Source: an uncultured Pelagibacteraceae bacterium (GTDB taxonomy: Bacteria > Pseudomonadota > Alphaproteobacteria > Pelagibacterales > Pelagibacteraceae). Taken from it: 64,000 nt of DNA. The position numbers and the translations under genes were made by a program. The notes under the pieces were generated by a model, which searched no databases, had not been told where the DNA came from, and saw nothing but the letters and a program-made list of their open reading frames with translations. Of this stretch, positions 27,462 to 37,818 are shown piece by piece. The stretch lies in contig CABZSV010000002.1 of NCBI GenBank assembly GCA_902528575.1, positions 23,990-87,989 of the forward strand, written 5' to 3'. Each line of letters begins with the position of its first letter. Position 1 is the first letter of the stretch.

Positions 27462-28055
27462 TTATAAATAAAAAGTTATTATGCTTGTTAAAAGAAGCAG
27501 TGACATAGCATAATTAAAGTAATTAATAAATTTCTGATTTGTCGCAAATTTCCTAAAAAATTTACCTAAGAAGGTCCACAGAGTTATACTGGTCACTGAA
27601 ACAATTAAGGCCATAATGATAATTTGAGTCGTATAACTTACAAAGGTTTCTCCTGGATTAATATAAGTTGAAACAAGAATAATTGATGCAATAACGCCTT
27701 TAGGATTTAAGAATTGAAAAATAAAAGTTTCATGAAACTTAATTGGATTTTTGTTTTTATTTTCCTGATCAGAAGGTCCTGAAAAAGAAATTTTGTACGC
27801 TAAATAAATTAAAAATAGAGTTCCTAAATATTTCAATACCTCTTGAATTAAAGGATAAAGTTTAAAAATATTTATCAAACCTAGAGCTAAACATAATAAC
27901 AAAAATGGAAATCCTAAAGTTACACCAATTATATGTGGCAGTGTTCTAAAAATACCAAAATTAAAACCAGAATAGAAAGCAACGAAATTATTTGGTCCAG
28001 GAGTAAATGCAGCAACTATTCCAAATAAAGTTATAGAGAGAATTTCAGGATGCAT
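27462..28055 (-). CDS. LysE/RhtB family transporter
   Basis: FTPGPNNFVAFYSGFNFG; polytopic 197 aa. Confidence 0.88.
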   Translation of the reverse strand: MHPEILSITLFGIVAAFTPGPNNFVAFYSGFNFGIFRTLPHIIGVTLGFPFLLLCLALGLINIFKLYPLIQEVLKYLGTLFLIYLAYKISFSGPSDQENKNKNPIKFHETFIFQFLNPKGVIASIILVSTYINPGETFVSYTTQIIIMALIVSVTSITLWTFLGKFFRKFATNQKFINYFNYAMSLLLLTSIITFYL

Positions 28056-28057
28056 TA

Positions 28058-28402
28058 CTAAGCGATCGGTAATCCATTTTCTGCTTTTTGAGAGGGATGA
28101 ACAAGTGTAACCTTACCATCGGCATCAATTGCTCCTAAAACTAATACTTGAGAAACTATTCCAGCAATATTTTTTTCAGGAAAATTACAAACAGCAATAA
28201 CTTGTTTTCCTTTTAAATTCTCCTCATTATAATAATGAGTAATTTGAGCTGAAGATTGTTTAATGCCAATATCGCTTCCAAAATCAACTTCAACCACTAA
28301 AGATGGCTTTCTCGCTTTTTCATTTTTTTTAACAGAAATTACAGTACCAATTCTAATATCTACTTTATCAAAATCATTATAGGTAATTTGCTCTTTAATC
28401 AT
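28058..28402 (-). CDS. tRNA-binding protein (CsaA-like)
   Basis: FDKVDIRIGTVISVKKNEKARKPSLVVEVDFG...SSAQITHYY; OB-fold tRNA-binding domain. Confidence 0.9.
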   Translation of the reverse strand: MIKEQITYNDFDKVDIRIGTVISVKKNEKARKPSLVVEVDFGSDIGIKQSSAQITHYYNEENLKGKQVIAVCNFPEKNIAGIVSQVLVLGAIDADGKVTLVHPSQKAENGLPIA

Positions 28403-28426
28403 AATATAATATAGTGTTTTAAGTTT

Positions 28427-29605
28427 ATGAGTATAGATAACAATTTATATGAAAAATCAATCAAGATTTTAACTGACTTAATCGCATTTAAAACTATCTC
28501 AGGTCAAGATAACAGTAATTTAATTGATTATTGTGAAAAAATTTTAAAGAACATAGGTATAGATACTTTCAAAGTTTATGATGATGATAAAAAAAGAGTT
28601 AATCTTTTTGGAACTTTAAAAGCAAAAAATCAAAGCACAAAAAAACCTATCATATTATCTGGACACACTGATGTGGTCCCAGTGTCTAAAGGTTGGAGCA
28701 GTGATCCATTCGTTGCAACTATTAAAAATGATAAATTATATGGAAGAGGTTCATGTGATATGAAAGGATTTATTGCATGTACACTTGCTTATGCACCTAT
28801 CTTCAAAGAAAGTAATTTAGATAGAGACTTACATTTCTGTTACACATTTGATGAAGAGACTGCATGTATTGGAGCTCCTTTATTAATAGAGGAATTGAAA
28901 AAAAGAAATATCAAAAATGGAATTTGTATAATTGGTGAACCAACTAAAATGAAAATTATTGATGCCCACAAAGGTATGAATGAATACACAGTTCACTTTG
29001 GAGGACTTGCAGGACATAGTTCTAAACCACATTTAGGAGTAAATGCAGCTGAATATGCTACTAGATATGTTGGAAAACTTTTAGAAATTAGAGAAGAATT
29101 AAAAAAAAGAGTTCAAAAAGATAGTATTTTTGATCCTCCACATTCAACTTTATCAATTGGGGGAATTAAGGGTGGTATTGCCCATAATGTCATTGCAGAT
29201 AAATGTAGTGTTGAATGGGAAACAAGACCAGTTGTTAAAGAAGATGGGGAATTTGTTACGAATGAAATTGATAAATATGCAAACGATGTACTCTTACCAG
29301 AAATGAAAAAAGTATTTCCAGATTCTTATATTAAAAAAGAAGTGATAGGTGAAGTTGTTGGTTTTAACAGATTGGATGAGTCTGAAGCATGTGAATTTGT
29401 ATCAAATATAACTGGTGATAATTCTAGAGAAGTAGTTTCTTTTGGTACTGAGGCTGGTTTATTTCAAGAATTAGGTATCAGTACAGTTGTTTGTGGACCT
29501 GGATCCATAGAACAAGCTCACAAAATTGATGAGTTTATAGAATTAAATGAAATGAAAAAATGTCTTAAATTTTTAGAAGGCGTAAAAGATAAATCGGTAA
29601 ATTAA
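28427..29605 (+). CDS. argE: acetylornithine deacetylase / ArgE-family M20 peptidase
   Basis: LSGHTDVVPV, GRGSCDMKGFIACTLA, GEPTKMKIIDAHKGMNEY, FGTEAGLFQELGISTVVCGPGSIEQAHK. Confidence 0.88.
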   Translation: MSIDNNLYEKSIKILTDLIAFKTISGQDNSNLIDYCEKILKNIGIDTFKVYDDDKKRVNLFGTLKAKNQSTKKPIILSGHTDVVPVSKGWSSDPFVATIKNDKLYGRGSCDMKGFIACTLAYAPIFKESNLDRDLHFCYTFDEETACIGAPLLIEELKKRNIKNGICIIGEPTKMKIIDAHKGMNEYTVHFGGLAGHSSKPHLGVNAAEYATRYVGKLLEIREELKKRVQKDSIFDPPHSTLSIGGIKGGIAHNVIADKCSVEWETRPVVKEDGEFVTNEIDKYANDVLLPEMKKVFPDSYIKKEVIGEVVGFNRLDESEACEFVSNITGDNSREVVSFGTEAGLFQELGISTVVCGPGSIEQAHKIDEFIELNEMKKCLKFLEGVKDKSVN

Positions 29606-31035
29606 CTCCAACCACCTACTGCTTTTACTTCTAAAAACTCCTCTAAACCATGTTCACCTGCTTCTCGACCTATTCCTGAATGTTTAAAGCCACCAAATGG
29701 TGCATCAACTGCAATACCTGCTCCATTTACATCAACCATTCCAGATCTTAATTTTCTCGCAACTCTTTGTACTTTTTCAGAATCTTGAGTTTGGATATAA
29801 TTTGTTAATCCATAAGCAGTATCATTTGCAATTGTTATTGCCTCTTCTTCTGTTTCAAATGGGATAACAGATAAAACGGGTCCAAAAATTTCTGTTCTTG
29901 CAACTTCCATATTATTATTTACGTCCGCAAAAACAGTTGGTTTAACAAAGTAACCTTTGTCTAATCCATCAGGTTTACCTGTTCCTCCAGCAACTAATTT
30001 TGCACCTTCATCTATTCCTTTTTGAATTAAAGTTTGTATTTTATTGTATTGAGTTTCTGAAATAACTGGACCTATATGTTCTCCTTCTTTTTTAGGGTCA
30101 CCAACCTCAAAACTTTCAGTATATTTTTTTAATCTCTCAATAGCCTCTTCATACATTGATTTTTCAACTAACATTCTTGTTGGCGCATTACAAGATTGTC
30201 CAGAATTTCTAAAACATCTTAAAGCACCTCTTTCAATAGCCTCTGGATCAGCATCTTTAAAAATTATATTTGCTCCTTTACCACCTAATTCTAAGCTTAC
30301 TCTTTTAAAATCTTTAGCAGCATTTTGTGAAATCAAAGCTCCTGCTCTTGTTGATCCCGTAAAAGAAATCATATTAATATCTGGATGACTTGTAAGAGCA
30401 TCACCTGTTGTTGCTCCATCTCCATTAACTAAATTAAATACACCTTTTGGAAACTTTACTTCGTCAATAATTTCAGCAAGTATCATAGATGAAAGTGGAG
30501 CTAATTCTGATGGCTTTAAAACCATCGTACAACCTGAAGCTATTGCTGGCATTACTTTTAAACAAACTTGGTTCATTGGCCAATTCCATGGTGTTATTAA
30601 TGCACAAACACCTTTTGGTTCATAAATCAACCTTTGGTTAGGAGCATGATCTCCTAACGGTTTTTCAAATTCAAAATTTTTTAAATATTTAATAAATGAT
30701 TTGATATGACTTGCTCCTGTGCCAGCTTGTAATTTTGTTGCAAAATCTTTTGGAGCACCCATCTCAAGAGTTATAGCTTCGGCAATATCTGCCCATCTTT
30801 TCTTATAATTTTCATAAAGTTTTTCTAATAATCCAATCCTTTCTTCCTTAGAGGAGAAGGCCCAAGACTCATAGGCATCTTTAGCTGCATTAACAGCAAT
30901 ATCAACATCAGCTTTGTTCCCTAAAGTAATTAATGCACAATTTTCTTCTGTAGCAGGATCAATTACTTTAATTTCCTCAGAACTATTTGGCTTAACCCAG
31001 GATCCATTAATATAAAAATTTTTTTTGTCTAACAT
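29602..31035 (-). CDS. NAD-dependent aldehyde dehydrogenase
   Basis: TPWNWPMNQVCLKVMPAIASGCTMVLKPSE, SFTGSTRAG, ELGGKGANIIF, GQSCNAPTR. Confidence 0.93.
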   Translation of the reverse strand: MLDKKNFYINGSWVKPNSSEEIKVIDPATEENCALITLGNKADVDIAVNAAKDAYESWAFSSKEERIGLLEKLYENYKKRWADIAEAITLEMGAPKDFATKLQAGTGASHIKSFIKYLKNFEFEKPLGDHAPNQRLIYEPKGVCALITPWNWPMNQVCLKVMPAIASGCTMVLKPSELAPLSSMILAEIIDEVKFPKGVFNLVNGDGATTGDALTSHPDINMISFTGSTRAGALISQNAAKDFKRVSLELGGKGANIIFKDADPEAIERGALRCFRNSGQSCNAPTRMLVEKSMYEEAIERLKKYTESFEVGDPKKEGEHIGPVISETQYNKIQTLIQKGIDEGAKLVAGGTGKPDGLDKGYFVKPTVFADVNNNMEVARTEIFGPVLSVIPFETEEEAITIANDTAYGLTNYIQTQDSEKVQRVARKLRSGMVDVNGAGIAVDAPFGGFKHSGIGREAGEHGLEEFLEVKAVGGWS

Positions 31036-31055
31036 GTTTTGACGTTATCCTTTCT

Positions 31056-32015
31056 TTATGTTTTTGCAAATAAATTAGTTAATTCATAAACAATAGTTGC
31101 TGCTGCTAAAGAAGTTACTTCTGCATGATCATATGCTGGAGAAACCTCAACAACGTCTGCTGAAACTAAATTTAATCCAGACAAACCTCTTAAAACATTT
31201 ACCATTTCTCTTGTAGTCATCCCTGCAATTTCTGGTGTACCAGTACCTGGAGCAAATGCAGGGTCTAAAACATCAATATCAATTGATAAGTATAGAGGAT
31301 TGTCTCCCACTCTTTTTCTAATTCTTTCTGCTATTTTATCGGTTCCTTCTGTTTGAAACTCATCACAATGAATTATTTTAAATCCAAAACTTTCATCATT
31401 TTTAATATCATCTCTACTATAAAGTGGTCCACGAATTCCAACATGCATAGAAGCATCATCTAAAAATAAACCTTCTTCTCTTGCTCTTCTGAATGGAGTT
31501 CCATGAGTATAAGGTGCACCAAAATATGTATCCCAAGTATCTAAGTGGGCATCAAAATGAACTAAAGATACAGGACCCTTATTTTTTTTATTGATTGCTC
31601 TTAACAGTGGAACTGCAATAGTATGATCTCCACCTAAACTTATAATTCCTCCAACCTTATTTAGTAAATCTGTTGCGCCTACTTCTATTTGTTTGATTGC
31701 TTCATCAATACTAAATGGATTGCAAGCAATATCACCAGCATCAGCTACTTGTTGGATTTTAAAAGGCTCAACATCATAATTAGGATGATAATTAGTTCTC
31801 AAATGTCTAGATGCTTGCCTGATGCTTTGTGGACCAAATCTTGCTCCGGGTCGATAACTTGTGCCAGCATCAAATGGAATTCCAACAATTGCAACGTCAC
31901 AACTTTCCACATCTCTTAGTTCGGGAAGTCTTGCAAAAGTGCTTGGGCCAGCAAATCTTGGAACTTTAGTTCCACTAACTGGTTGAATTGGATTTTTGTT
32001 TCTTTCTTTTTTCAT
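31056..32015 (-). CDS. speB: agmatinase / ureohydrolase family protein
   Basis: LGGDHTIAVPLL, VHFDAHLDTWD, YLSIDIDVLDPAFAPGTGTPEIAGMTTRE. Confidence 0.88.
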   Translation of the reverse strand: MKKERNKNPIQPVSGTKVPRFAGPSTFARLPELRDVESCDVAIVGIPFDAGTSYRPGARFGPQSIRQASRHLRTNYHPNYDVEPFKIQQVADAGDIACNPFSIDEAIKQIEVGATDLLNKVGGIISLGGDHTIAVPLLRAINKKNKGPVSLVHFDAHLDTWDTYFGAPYTHGTPFRRAREEGLFLDDASMHVGIRGPLYSRDDIKNDESFGFKIIHCDEFQTEGTDKIAERIRKRVGDNPLYLSIDIDVLDPAFAPGTGTPEIAGMTTREMVNVLRGLSGLNLVSADVVEVSPAYDHAEVTSLAAATIVYELTNLFAKT

Positions 32016-32068
32016 TTTTTAATAATCTAAGATAATATTATCTAATCTAATTCGTCTATAATAATTTA

Positions 32069-32797
32069 ATGAAAATTTTATTTTTATTTATTCTTATTTT
32101 TCATATTTCGCATGTAAATGCTGATGAAATTTATAATCTGATAAAAATTCCTAATTTAGAAATTTATAAATTAAAAAACGACAATAATATTCGTTATTTA
32201 AGCGCTAAAGGTAATTTTAAAATTGGTGCAAATAAGAACATTACTTGTGACAAAGTTGATATAAATAATTTAAATACAAAATTTCCTTTAATTGAAAAAA
32301 ATCTTAATCGATATAATTCTAATTTTCTTAATAAGATAAAATTAAAATATATTGTATTTTGTGAAAATTTATTCATCTCTGAAATTAATACTGGGGGAAT
32401 ACCTGATAATAAAAACAGGACATTAATTTTAGATATTAATTTTAATAAAAAATATTTTGAAAGAATGATGCACCATGAAATTTTTCATATGATACAAAAT
32501 ACTCACATTGAATATTTCGATGAAGATAAATTTTCTTCTTTTAATCAAAAATCATTTAACTATGCTGAATGTTCAACTTGTTCTGATAGATTAAATTTAG
32601 ATCTATATGAAAAAACTGATGGTTTTTTAACAGAATATTCTAAATCTATCCCATCTGAGGATATGGCTGAAATTTTTTCATTTTTAATGACTGATAAAGA
32701 AACAATTGAAGATAAAATTAATAGTGACAAAATCCTAAATAACAAAGTGAATTTTATAAAATTAAACTTAGCTAAAATAGATAAAAATATTTTATGA
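32069..32797 (+). CDS. putative secreted zinc metallopeptidase-like protein
   Basis: Signal peptide (KILFLFILIFHISHVNADE); HEIFHMIQNTH contains HExxH motif. Confidence 0.6.
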   Translation: MKILFLFILIFHISHVNADEIYNLIKIPNLEIYKLKNDNNIRYLSAKGNFKIGANKNITCDKVDINNLNTKFPLIEKNLNRYNSNFLNKIKLKYIVFCENLFISEINTGGIPDNKNRTLILDINFNKKYFERMMHHEIFHMIQNTHIEYFDEDKFSSFNQKSFNYAECSTCSDRLNLDLYEKTDGFLTEYSKSIPSEDMAEIFSFLMTDKETIEDKINSDKILNNKVNFIKLNLAKIDKNIL

Positions 32798-33444
32798 TTA
32801 AAACTATTAAAGCCTCAAAATCAGAAAAAATTTTATTTATATTTTTAATTAGTCTTTCAATTTTTGCTTTTACATCTTTTTTTTTATTAAAAAATAAATG
32901 TCTATTTGTTGGAAAAAATAATTTAAGTAAACTTAATTTTAATGAACCAAATAATATTGCAGTAATGAATGTTGAGTGTGGAAATGTAATAATTGAACTT
33001 TATCCAGATATTTCTCCAAAAGCGGTAGAAAGATTTAAAATTTTAATTGAACAAAAAATGTATGATGGTTCTGCTTTTTATAAAGTTTCAGAAAATACTT
33101 TTGTACAAGCTGGAGATATTGAGTATGGAAATATAAATAATTTAGATTATTCCAAAATTGGTAGCGGAAAGTCTGGACTAGGATTGTTAAAATCAGAACT
33201 GAGTAACGATTTTAAATTTACAGAGGGGAGCGTTGGTTTTGCTAGATCAACAGAATTTGATACAGAAGATAGTGAATTCTTTATTACATTAAAAGAAATT
33301 CCAATTTATCAGGGTGAATATACTCCAATTGGTAAAGTGGTTTATGGTTTAGATATATTAACTAAAATTAAAACAGGTAATAAGGCAATTTATGTTTTAA
33401 GACCTGATTATATTAAAACCTTTAGAATGTTTAATTCTAATTAA
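32794..33444 (+). CDS. membrane-anchored peptidyl-prolyl cis-trans isomerase (cyclophilin type)
   Basis: NVECGNVIIELYPDISPKAVERFKIL, MYDGSAFYKVSENTFVQAGD, EGSVGFARSTEFDTEDSEFFITL. Confidence 0.88.
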   Translation: MIKTIKASKSEKILFIFLISLSIFAFTSFFLLKNKCLFVGKNNLSKLNFNEPNNIAVMNVECGNVIIELYPDISPKAVERFKILIEQKMYDGSAFYKVSENTFVQAGDIEYGNINNLDYSKIGSGKSGLGLLKSELSNDFKFTEGSVGFARSTEFDTEDSEFFITLKEIPIYQGEYTPIGKVVYGLDILTKIKTGNKAIYVLRPDYIKTFRMFNSN

Positions 33445-35659
33445 CTAAAGGTTTACCTGTAGATAATGTATGTTTAATTCTTTCTTGAGTTTGTTTTGTT
33501 TCTATCAATCTCATAAAAGAATCTAGTTCTAGTTTATACAGATCATCCTCAGACAATACTTTTTCAATAGTAGTGTCTCCACCACTTAAAACGTTTGCAA
33601 GCTCACTTCCAACATGCATACCATGGTCTAAAATTACCTTTTCGTTGTATAATTTCTCTAAAACCTTAATCATTTTATCTTTCAACGGCTTTCCAGAAAG
33701 CTTAAATTTACATTCTTCTGGAGGAACAAAATCTGTATTATGATTAATTAATTTTTTAGATTCCTCAAAAAGGCTATTTCTGTTCATTACTTTTTTATCT
33801 TCTGGTCTTAAATACTTTAATGGCTCAGCCTCTATTGGAGATGTTGCTGTTTTAGCATAACCAATAATATCAAAAACTTTTAGTGGGGCATAATCTGGAT
33901 CTGCTTTTGCTTCCTCTGTTTGTGACCATCTCCACAACATTTCTTTACATCCTCCGCCTGCTGGAACTAATCCAACAATAGTTTCAACTAATCCAATAAC
34001 TAAATTTGTGTGTGAGGCAACAAAATTGCTTTGAACTAAAACCTCAAAGCCTCCTCCAAGTGTAAGTCCAGAAGGCGCTGACACAACTGGGTACTTAGAG
34101 TATTTTAAAGTTTTGCAAGTATCTTGAAAATATTTAATAAATTTTTCAATTGATTTAAAATCACCTTTGTCGGCAAAATTCATAGTATAACTTAAATTCA
34201 CACCTGCTGAAAATTGCATGCTTTCATTAATTACTATTAAAGGTTTGTCAGTTGCATTTTTCAGTGCATCCATTGAGTCATAATCTAATGCACAAGCTTT
34301 TGTCGTAAACTCAACAATATTAAAATCTTTAAATCTATGAATTTCAGCAGAATTATTTTTATCTACTTTAATTGCTGATGGTCTTATTTTTCCTAAAGTT
34401 TGAATATCTGTATAAATTTGTCTTTCTCCATAAAAGTTTTCATTTTTTGTTTTTGATAAATTTTCTAAAAATTTATTATTTTCAAAGTTATCAATTCTTT
34501 CAAAGAAATTCTTTACCCCTATAGATCTCAACATTTCAAAAGGACCCATTGCCCAATTAAAACCTAGTCTCATAGCTTCATCAATATCATTAAACTTATC
34601 AGTAATTCCTGGAACAAGTGAAGATGCATATTTAATTATTTTTGAAATTACAATCCAAGCATACTCACCAAACTTATCTTTTCGATCAATTAAATTGTTG
34701 ATATCAACAGTCTCAATTCCTAAATCTATTTTTTTTGTTGCTGAATACTCTCCTGTTTCTAAATTAATTGCTTCTAAAATTTTTTGATCTCCACTTTTAT
34801 TCATTCTATAAAAGCCACCTTTTCCTTTACGGCCAGTGTAGCCTGTCTCAATTAATTTTTTTACTAATGGAATTTCTTTTGCAACAATTTGAAATTCATC
34901 TTTATCTGAAAGTTCCTTTATAAAGCTTTTTAATACATCAGCCATCAGATCTATTCCAATTAGATCATACAATCCAAATACTCCTGTTTTAGGTATGCCC
35001 ATTGGTCTACCAAAAACTGCATCCGCTTCTTCTATTGAAAGTTTCATTTTGAATGCTTCAGTCATAGCAACTTGCATTGCATAAACGCCAATTCTATTAC
35101 CTAAAAAACCTGGAGTATCATTACAAATTATAGCTCCTTTACCAAGCTCTACTTCACAAAATTTCTTTAATGAATTAATTTTATTCAAGTCATTATTTTC
35201 GTTTTTAACAATTTCCAACAACCCCATGTATCTGACAGGATTAAAAAAGTGAGTGATGCAAAAATCTTTTTTTTCTTCGTCATTTAGTTTTTCTGATAGA
35301 ACTTTAATTGGAATTGACGATGTATTTGATGAAACAATTGCGCCTTTTTTTCTATTCTTAAATATCTTCTCATAAATATTATGTTTAATATCGATTCTTT
35401 CTACTACTGCCTCTACCACCCAATCAGCATCTTTTACTACGTCAAAATTTTCTTCAATATTTCCAACATTAATATTGTTAATTTTACTTTTATCTATTAG
35501 CAAAGGAGGTCTAGATTTATAAATTCTTTCTCTAGCTTTTTCACTGATTTCTGTTGTTAAATCTAGAAGAGTTACTGGGACACCTGCATTACATAAATGT
35601 GCAGCTATACCACTTCCCATTGTACCAGATCCAATAACTACAACTTTTTTAATTTCCAT
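33437..35659 (-). CDS. 3-hydroxyacyl-CoA dehydrogenase / enoyl-CoA hydratase family protein
   Basis: VVVIGSGTMGSGIAAHLCNAGV; ITHFFNPVRYMGLLEIV; crotonase-like C-terminal part. Confidence 0.9.
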   Translation of the reverse strand: MEIKKVVVIGSGTMGSGIAAHLCNAGVPVTLLDLTTEISEKARERIYKSRPPLLIDKSKINNINVGNIEENFDVVKDADWVVEAVVERIDIKHNIYEKIFKNRKKGAIVSSNTSSIPIKVLSEKLNDEEKKDFCITHFFNPVRYMGLLEIVKNENNDLNKINSLKKFCEVELGKGAIICNDTPGFLGNRIGVYAMQVAMTEAFKMKLSIEEADAVFGRPMGIPKTGVFGLYDLIGIDLMADVLKSFIKELSDKDEFQIVAKEIPLVKKLIETGYTGRKGKGGFYRMNKSGDQKILEAINLETGEYSATKKIDLGIETVDINNLIDRKDKFGEYAWIVISKIIKYASSLVPGITDKFNDIDEAMRLGFNWAMGPFEMLRSIGVKNFFERIDNFENNKFLENLSKTKNENFYGERQIYTDIQTLGKIRPSAIKVDKNNSAEIHRFKDFNIVEFTTKACALDYDSMDALKNATDKPLIVINESMQFSAGVNLSYTMNFADKGDFKSIEKFIKYFQDTCKTLKYSKYPVVSAPSGLTLGGGFEVLVQSNFVASHTNLVIGLVETIVGLVPAGGGCKEMLWRWSQTEEAKADPDYAPLKVFDIIGYAKTATSPIEAEPLKYLRPEDKKVMNRNSLFEESKKLINHNTDFVPPEECKFKLSGKPLKDKMIKVLEKLYNEKVILDHGMHVGSELANVLSGGDTTIEKVLSEDDLYKLELDSFMRLIETKQTQERIKHTLSTGKPLVN

Positions 35660-35695
35660 AAAGAACTCTATATATGAATAAATTATTCGGGTAAA

Positions 35696-36550
35696 TTATC
35701 TATTTATTCCTCTTAATCTTTCAGATCTTCTTCTTAATAATTCTGCACTAATTAGTATCAAGGTAGATAAAAGGATTAAACAAGTTGCAACAGCAAGAAT
35801 TGTAGGACTTAGTTGTTCTCTCAAACCAGTCCACATCTGTATTGGAATAGTTGTATTTTCTAAACCTGCTAAGAATAGTACAACTACAACTTCATCAAAA
35901 GATGTTACAAATGCAAACAGCCCTCCAGATATTACTCCAGGTAATATTAAAGGGAGTGTTATCTTCATAAATGTATTAACTGGGTTGCTGCCTAAACTTG
36001 CAGCTGCTCTCGTAACACTATGATCAAAACCAGAAAGCGTAGCTGTTACTGTTATAACTACAAATGGTGTTCCAAGTATTATATGAGCTAATACTATTCC
36101 TGTATGAGTTGCTGCCAAACCAGCTTTCGCCATAAAAAAGAAAATTGCAACACCTGAAATAATTAAAGGAACAATCATTGGTGATATTAAAGTTGCCATT
36201 ATTAGTCCTTTATAGGGCATATGTCTGCTGCTTAATCCTAAAGCAGCAAGTGTACCTAAAATAATTGATCCAATAGTTGCAAATATTGCTATTATAAAAC
36301 TATTTTTTGCAGCTAGACCCCAAGGATTTTTTGTTCCATAAATCATATCTTTATACCATCTTAGAGAAAATGCATCTGGATCAAGATTTTTCATTCCTTC
36401 AGAAAAAACTAAAAATTCTTCTGCATTAAACGACAAAGGAAAAATTACAAATAGAGGTGCAATCAAAAAGAAAAAAACAAAGGTACAAATCGTTAGATAA
36501 ATATAATGCCAAATTCTATATCTAGTTTCTGTATAACTTGGTAATGCCAT
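35696..36550 (-). CDS. ABC transporter permease, PotC-type
   Basis: RAAASLGSNPVNTFMKITLPLILPGVISGGLFAFVTSFDEVVVVLFL. Confidence 0.9.
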   Translation of the reverse strand: MALPSYTETRYRIWHYIYLTICTFVFFFLIAPLFVIFPLSFNAEEFLVFSEGMKNLDPDAFSLRWYKDMIYGTKNPWGLAAKNSFIIAIFATIGSIILGTLAALGLSSRHMPYKGLIMATLISPMIVPLIISGVAIFFFMAKAGLAATHTGIVLAHIILGTPFVVITVTATLSGFDHSVTRAAASLGSNPVNTFMKITLPLILPGVISGGLFAFVTSFDEVVVVLFLAGLENTTIPIQMWTGLREQLSPTILAVATCLILLSTLILISAELLRRRSERLRGINR

Positions 36551-36552
36551 AA

Positions 36553-37818
36553 TTATCCTAATTTAATGTTATCAACTCCAACCAATTTATTATAAATCCA
36601 ATAAATAACCAAAACTCCTGTTAAAAGCATTAATCCCATTGCTGATGCAAAACTCCAATCAAGAGTTGTCTTCATATGAAATGCAATTTGATTACTTATT
36701 AAAGTTCCTGATGCTCCGCCAACTAAAGCTGGGGTTATATAGTATCCTATCGCTAAAATAAAAACTAATAAACATCCAGCTCCTATTCCTGGAATTGTTA
36801 AAGGAAAGTAAACTTTCCAAAAAGCAACGAAAGGTGTTCCACCTAATGATTTTCCTGCTCTCATTAAACTTGGTGATATTGTTTTCATGACACTGTATAA
36901 AGGTAGAACCATAAAAGGTAATAATATTTGTGTCATCGCAACGTAAGTTCCAACTTTATTGTACATCATCTCTGGCCGGTTATCGTCTCCAACCAAACCA
37001 ATCATTACAAAAAAATCATTTACCAGTCCTTGCTGCTGCAACAAAATCATCCAACTTGCAGTCCTGACAAGCAAAGATGTCCAGAATGGGAGTAATACAC
37101 AAATCATCAATAAATTGCTGTACTTCATAGGAAGAGTTGCCAGTAAATGGGCTATTGGATAACCCATAAAAAAGCTAAAAAGTGTAACAAAAAAGGCTAT
37201 TTCTAAAGTTCTAAGCCATAAAATTCTATGAATTCTTCTATCCTCTTCTACCTGAGTAATACTTCCATCTGCAGCAAAATACATATCCATTCCCTTTAAA
37301 TACTTTGCCATAGTATACGGAGGAGCTGTTCTTTTAATTGCTAGCCAGTATTCAACATTTCTCCATCTTTTATGAAGTTTATTAATTTGTTCTTTTATAC
37401 TAACACTTTCATCAATTTTTTTTCTTTTAATTTGTCTAAAAAGCTTTTTGGTAATTGTATTAAAACCATTTTTTTCTTTATTTAATCTTTGTCCTAATTT
37501 TCCATGCTGTTGATTTTCAGCAAGTAACTTATAGTCTTCATAAAAACTCCGATAAACCTCCTCTGGAGGTAGCTCTTCTAAATTTTCCCATTTTTCCATA
37601 GCTTTGAAAGTTTTAGGAAGCATGTTGGTAATCATTTTATCATCAACACTTCTCATAAACATATCACCTATTGGAAAAATATAAGTGATGACTAAAAATA
37701 ACAGTAGTGGAGCTACAAGAAGAAATGCTTTAATTTTATTCTTCTTTTCTGCTTTTTTTAAACTGACTTCTAAAGGAATACCGTCAGTTGTTAAAATTTG
37801 TTTTGTTTCAGAGCTCAT
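36553..37818 (-). CDS. ABC transporter permease, PotB-type, with large insertion after TM1
   Basis: RAGKSLGGTPFVAFWKVYFPLTIPGIGAGCLLVFILAIGYYITPALVGG; about 150-aa hydrophilic segment between first and second TM. Confidence 0.9.
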   Translation of the reverse strand: MSSETKQILTTDGIPLEVSLKKAEKKNKIKAFLLVAPLLLFLVITYIFPIGDMFMRSVDDKMITNMLPKTFKAMEKWENLEELPPEEVYRSFYEDYKLLAENQQHGKLGQRLNKEKNGFNTITKKLFRQIKRKKIDESVSIKEQINKLHKRWRNVEYWLAIKRTAPPYTMAKYLKGMDMYFAADGSITQVEEDRRIHRILWLRTLEIAFFVTLFSFFMGYPIAHLLATLPMKYSNLLMICVLLPFWTSLLVRTASWMILLQQQGLVNDFFVMIGLVGDDNRPEMMYNKVGTYVAMTQILLPFMVLPLYSVMKTISPSLMRAGKSLGGTPFVAFWKVYFPLTIPGIGAGCLLVFILAIGYYITPALVGGASGTLISNQIAFHMKTTLDWSFASAMGLMLLTGVLVIYWIYNKLVGVDNIKLG

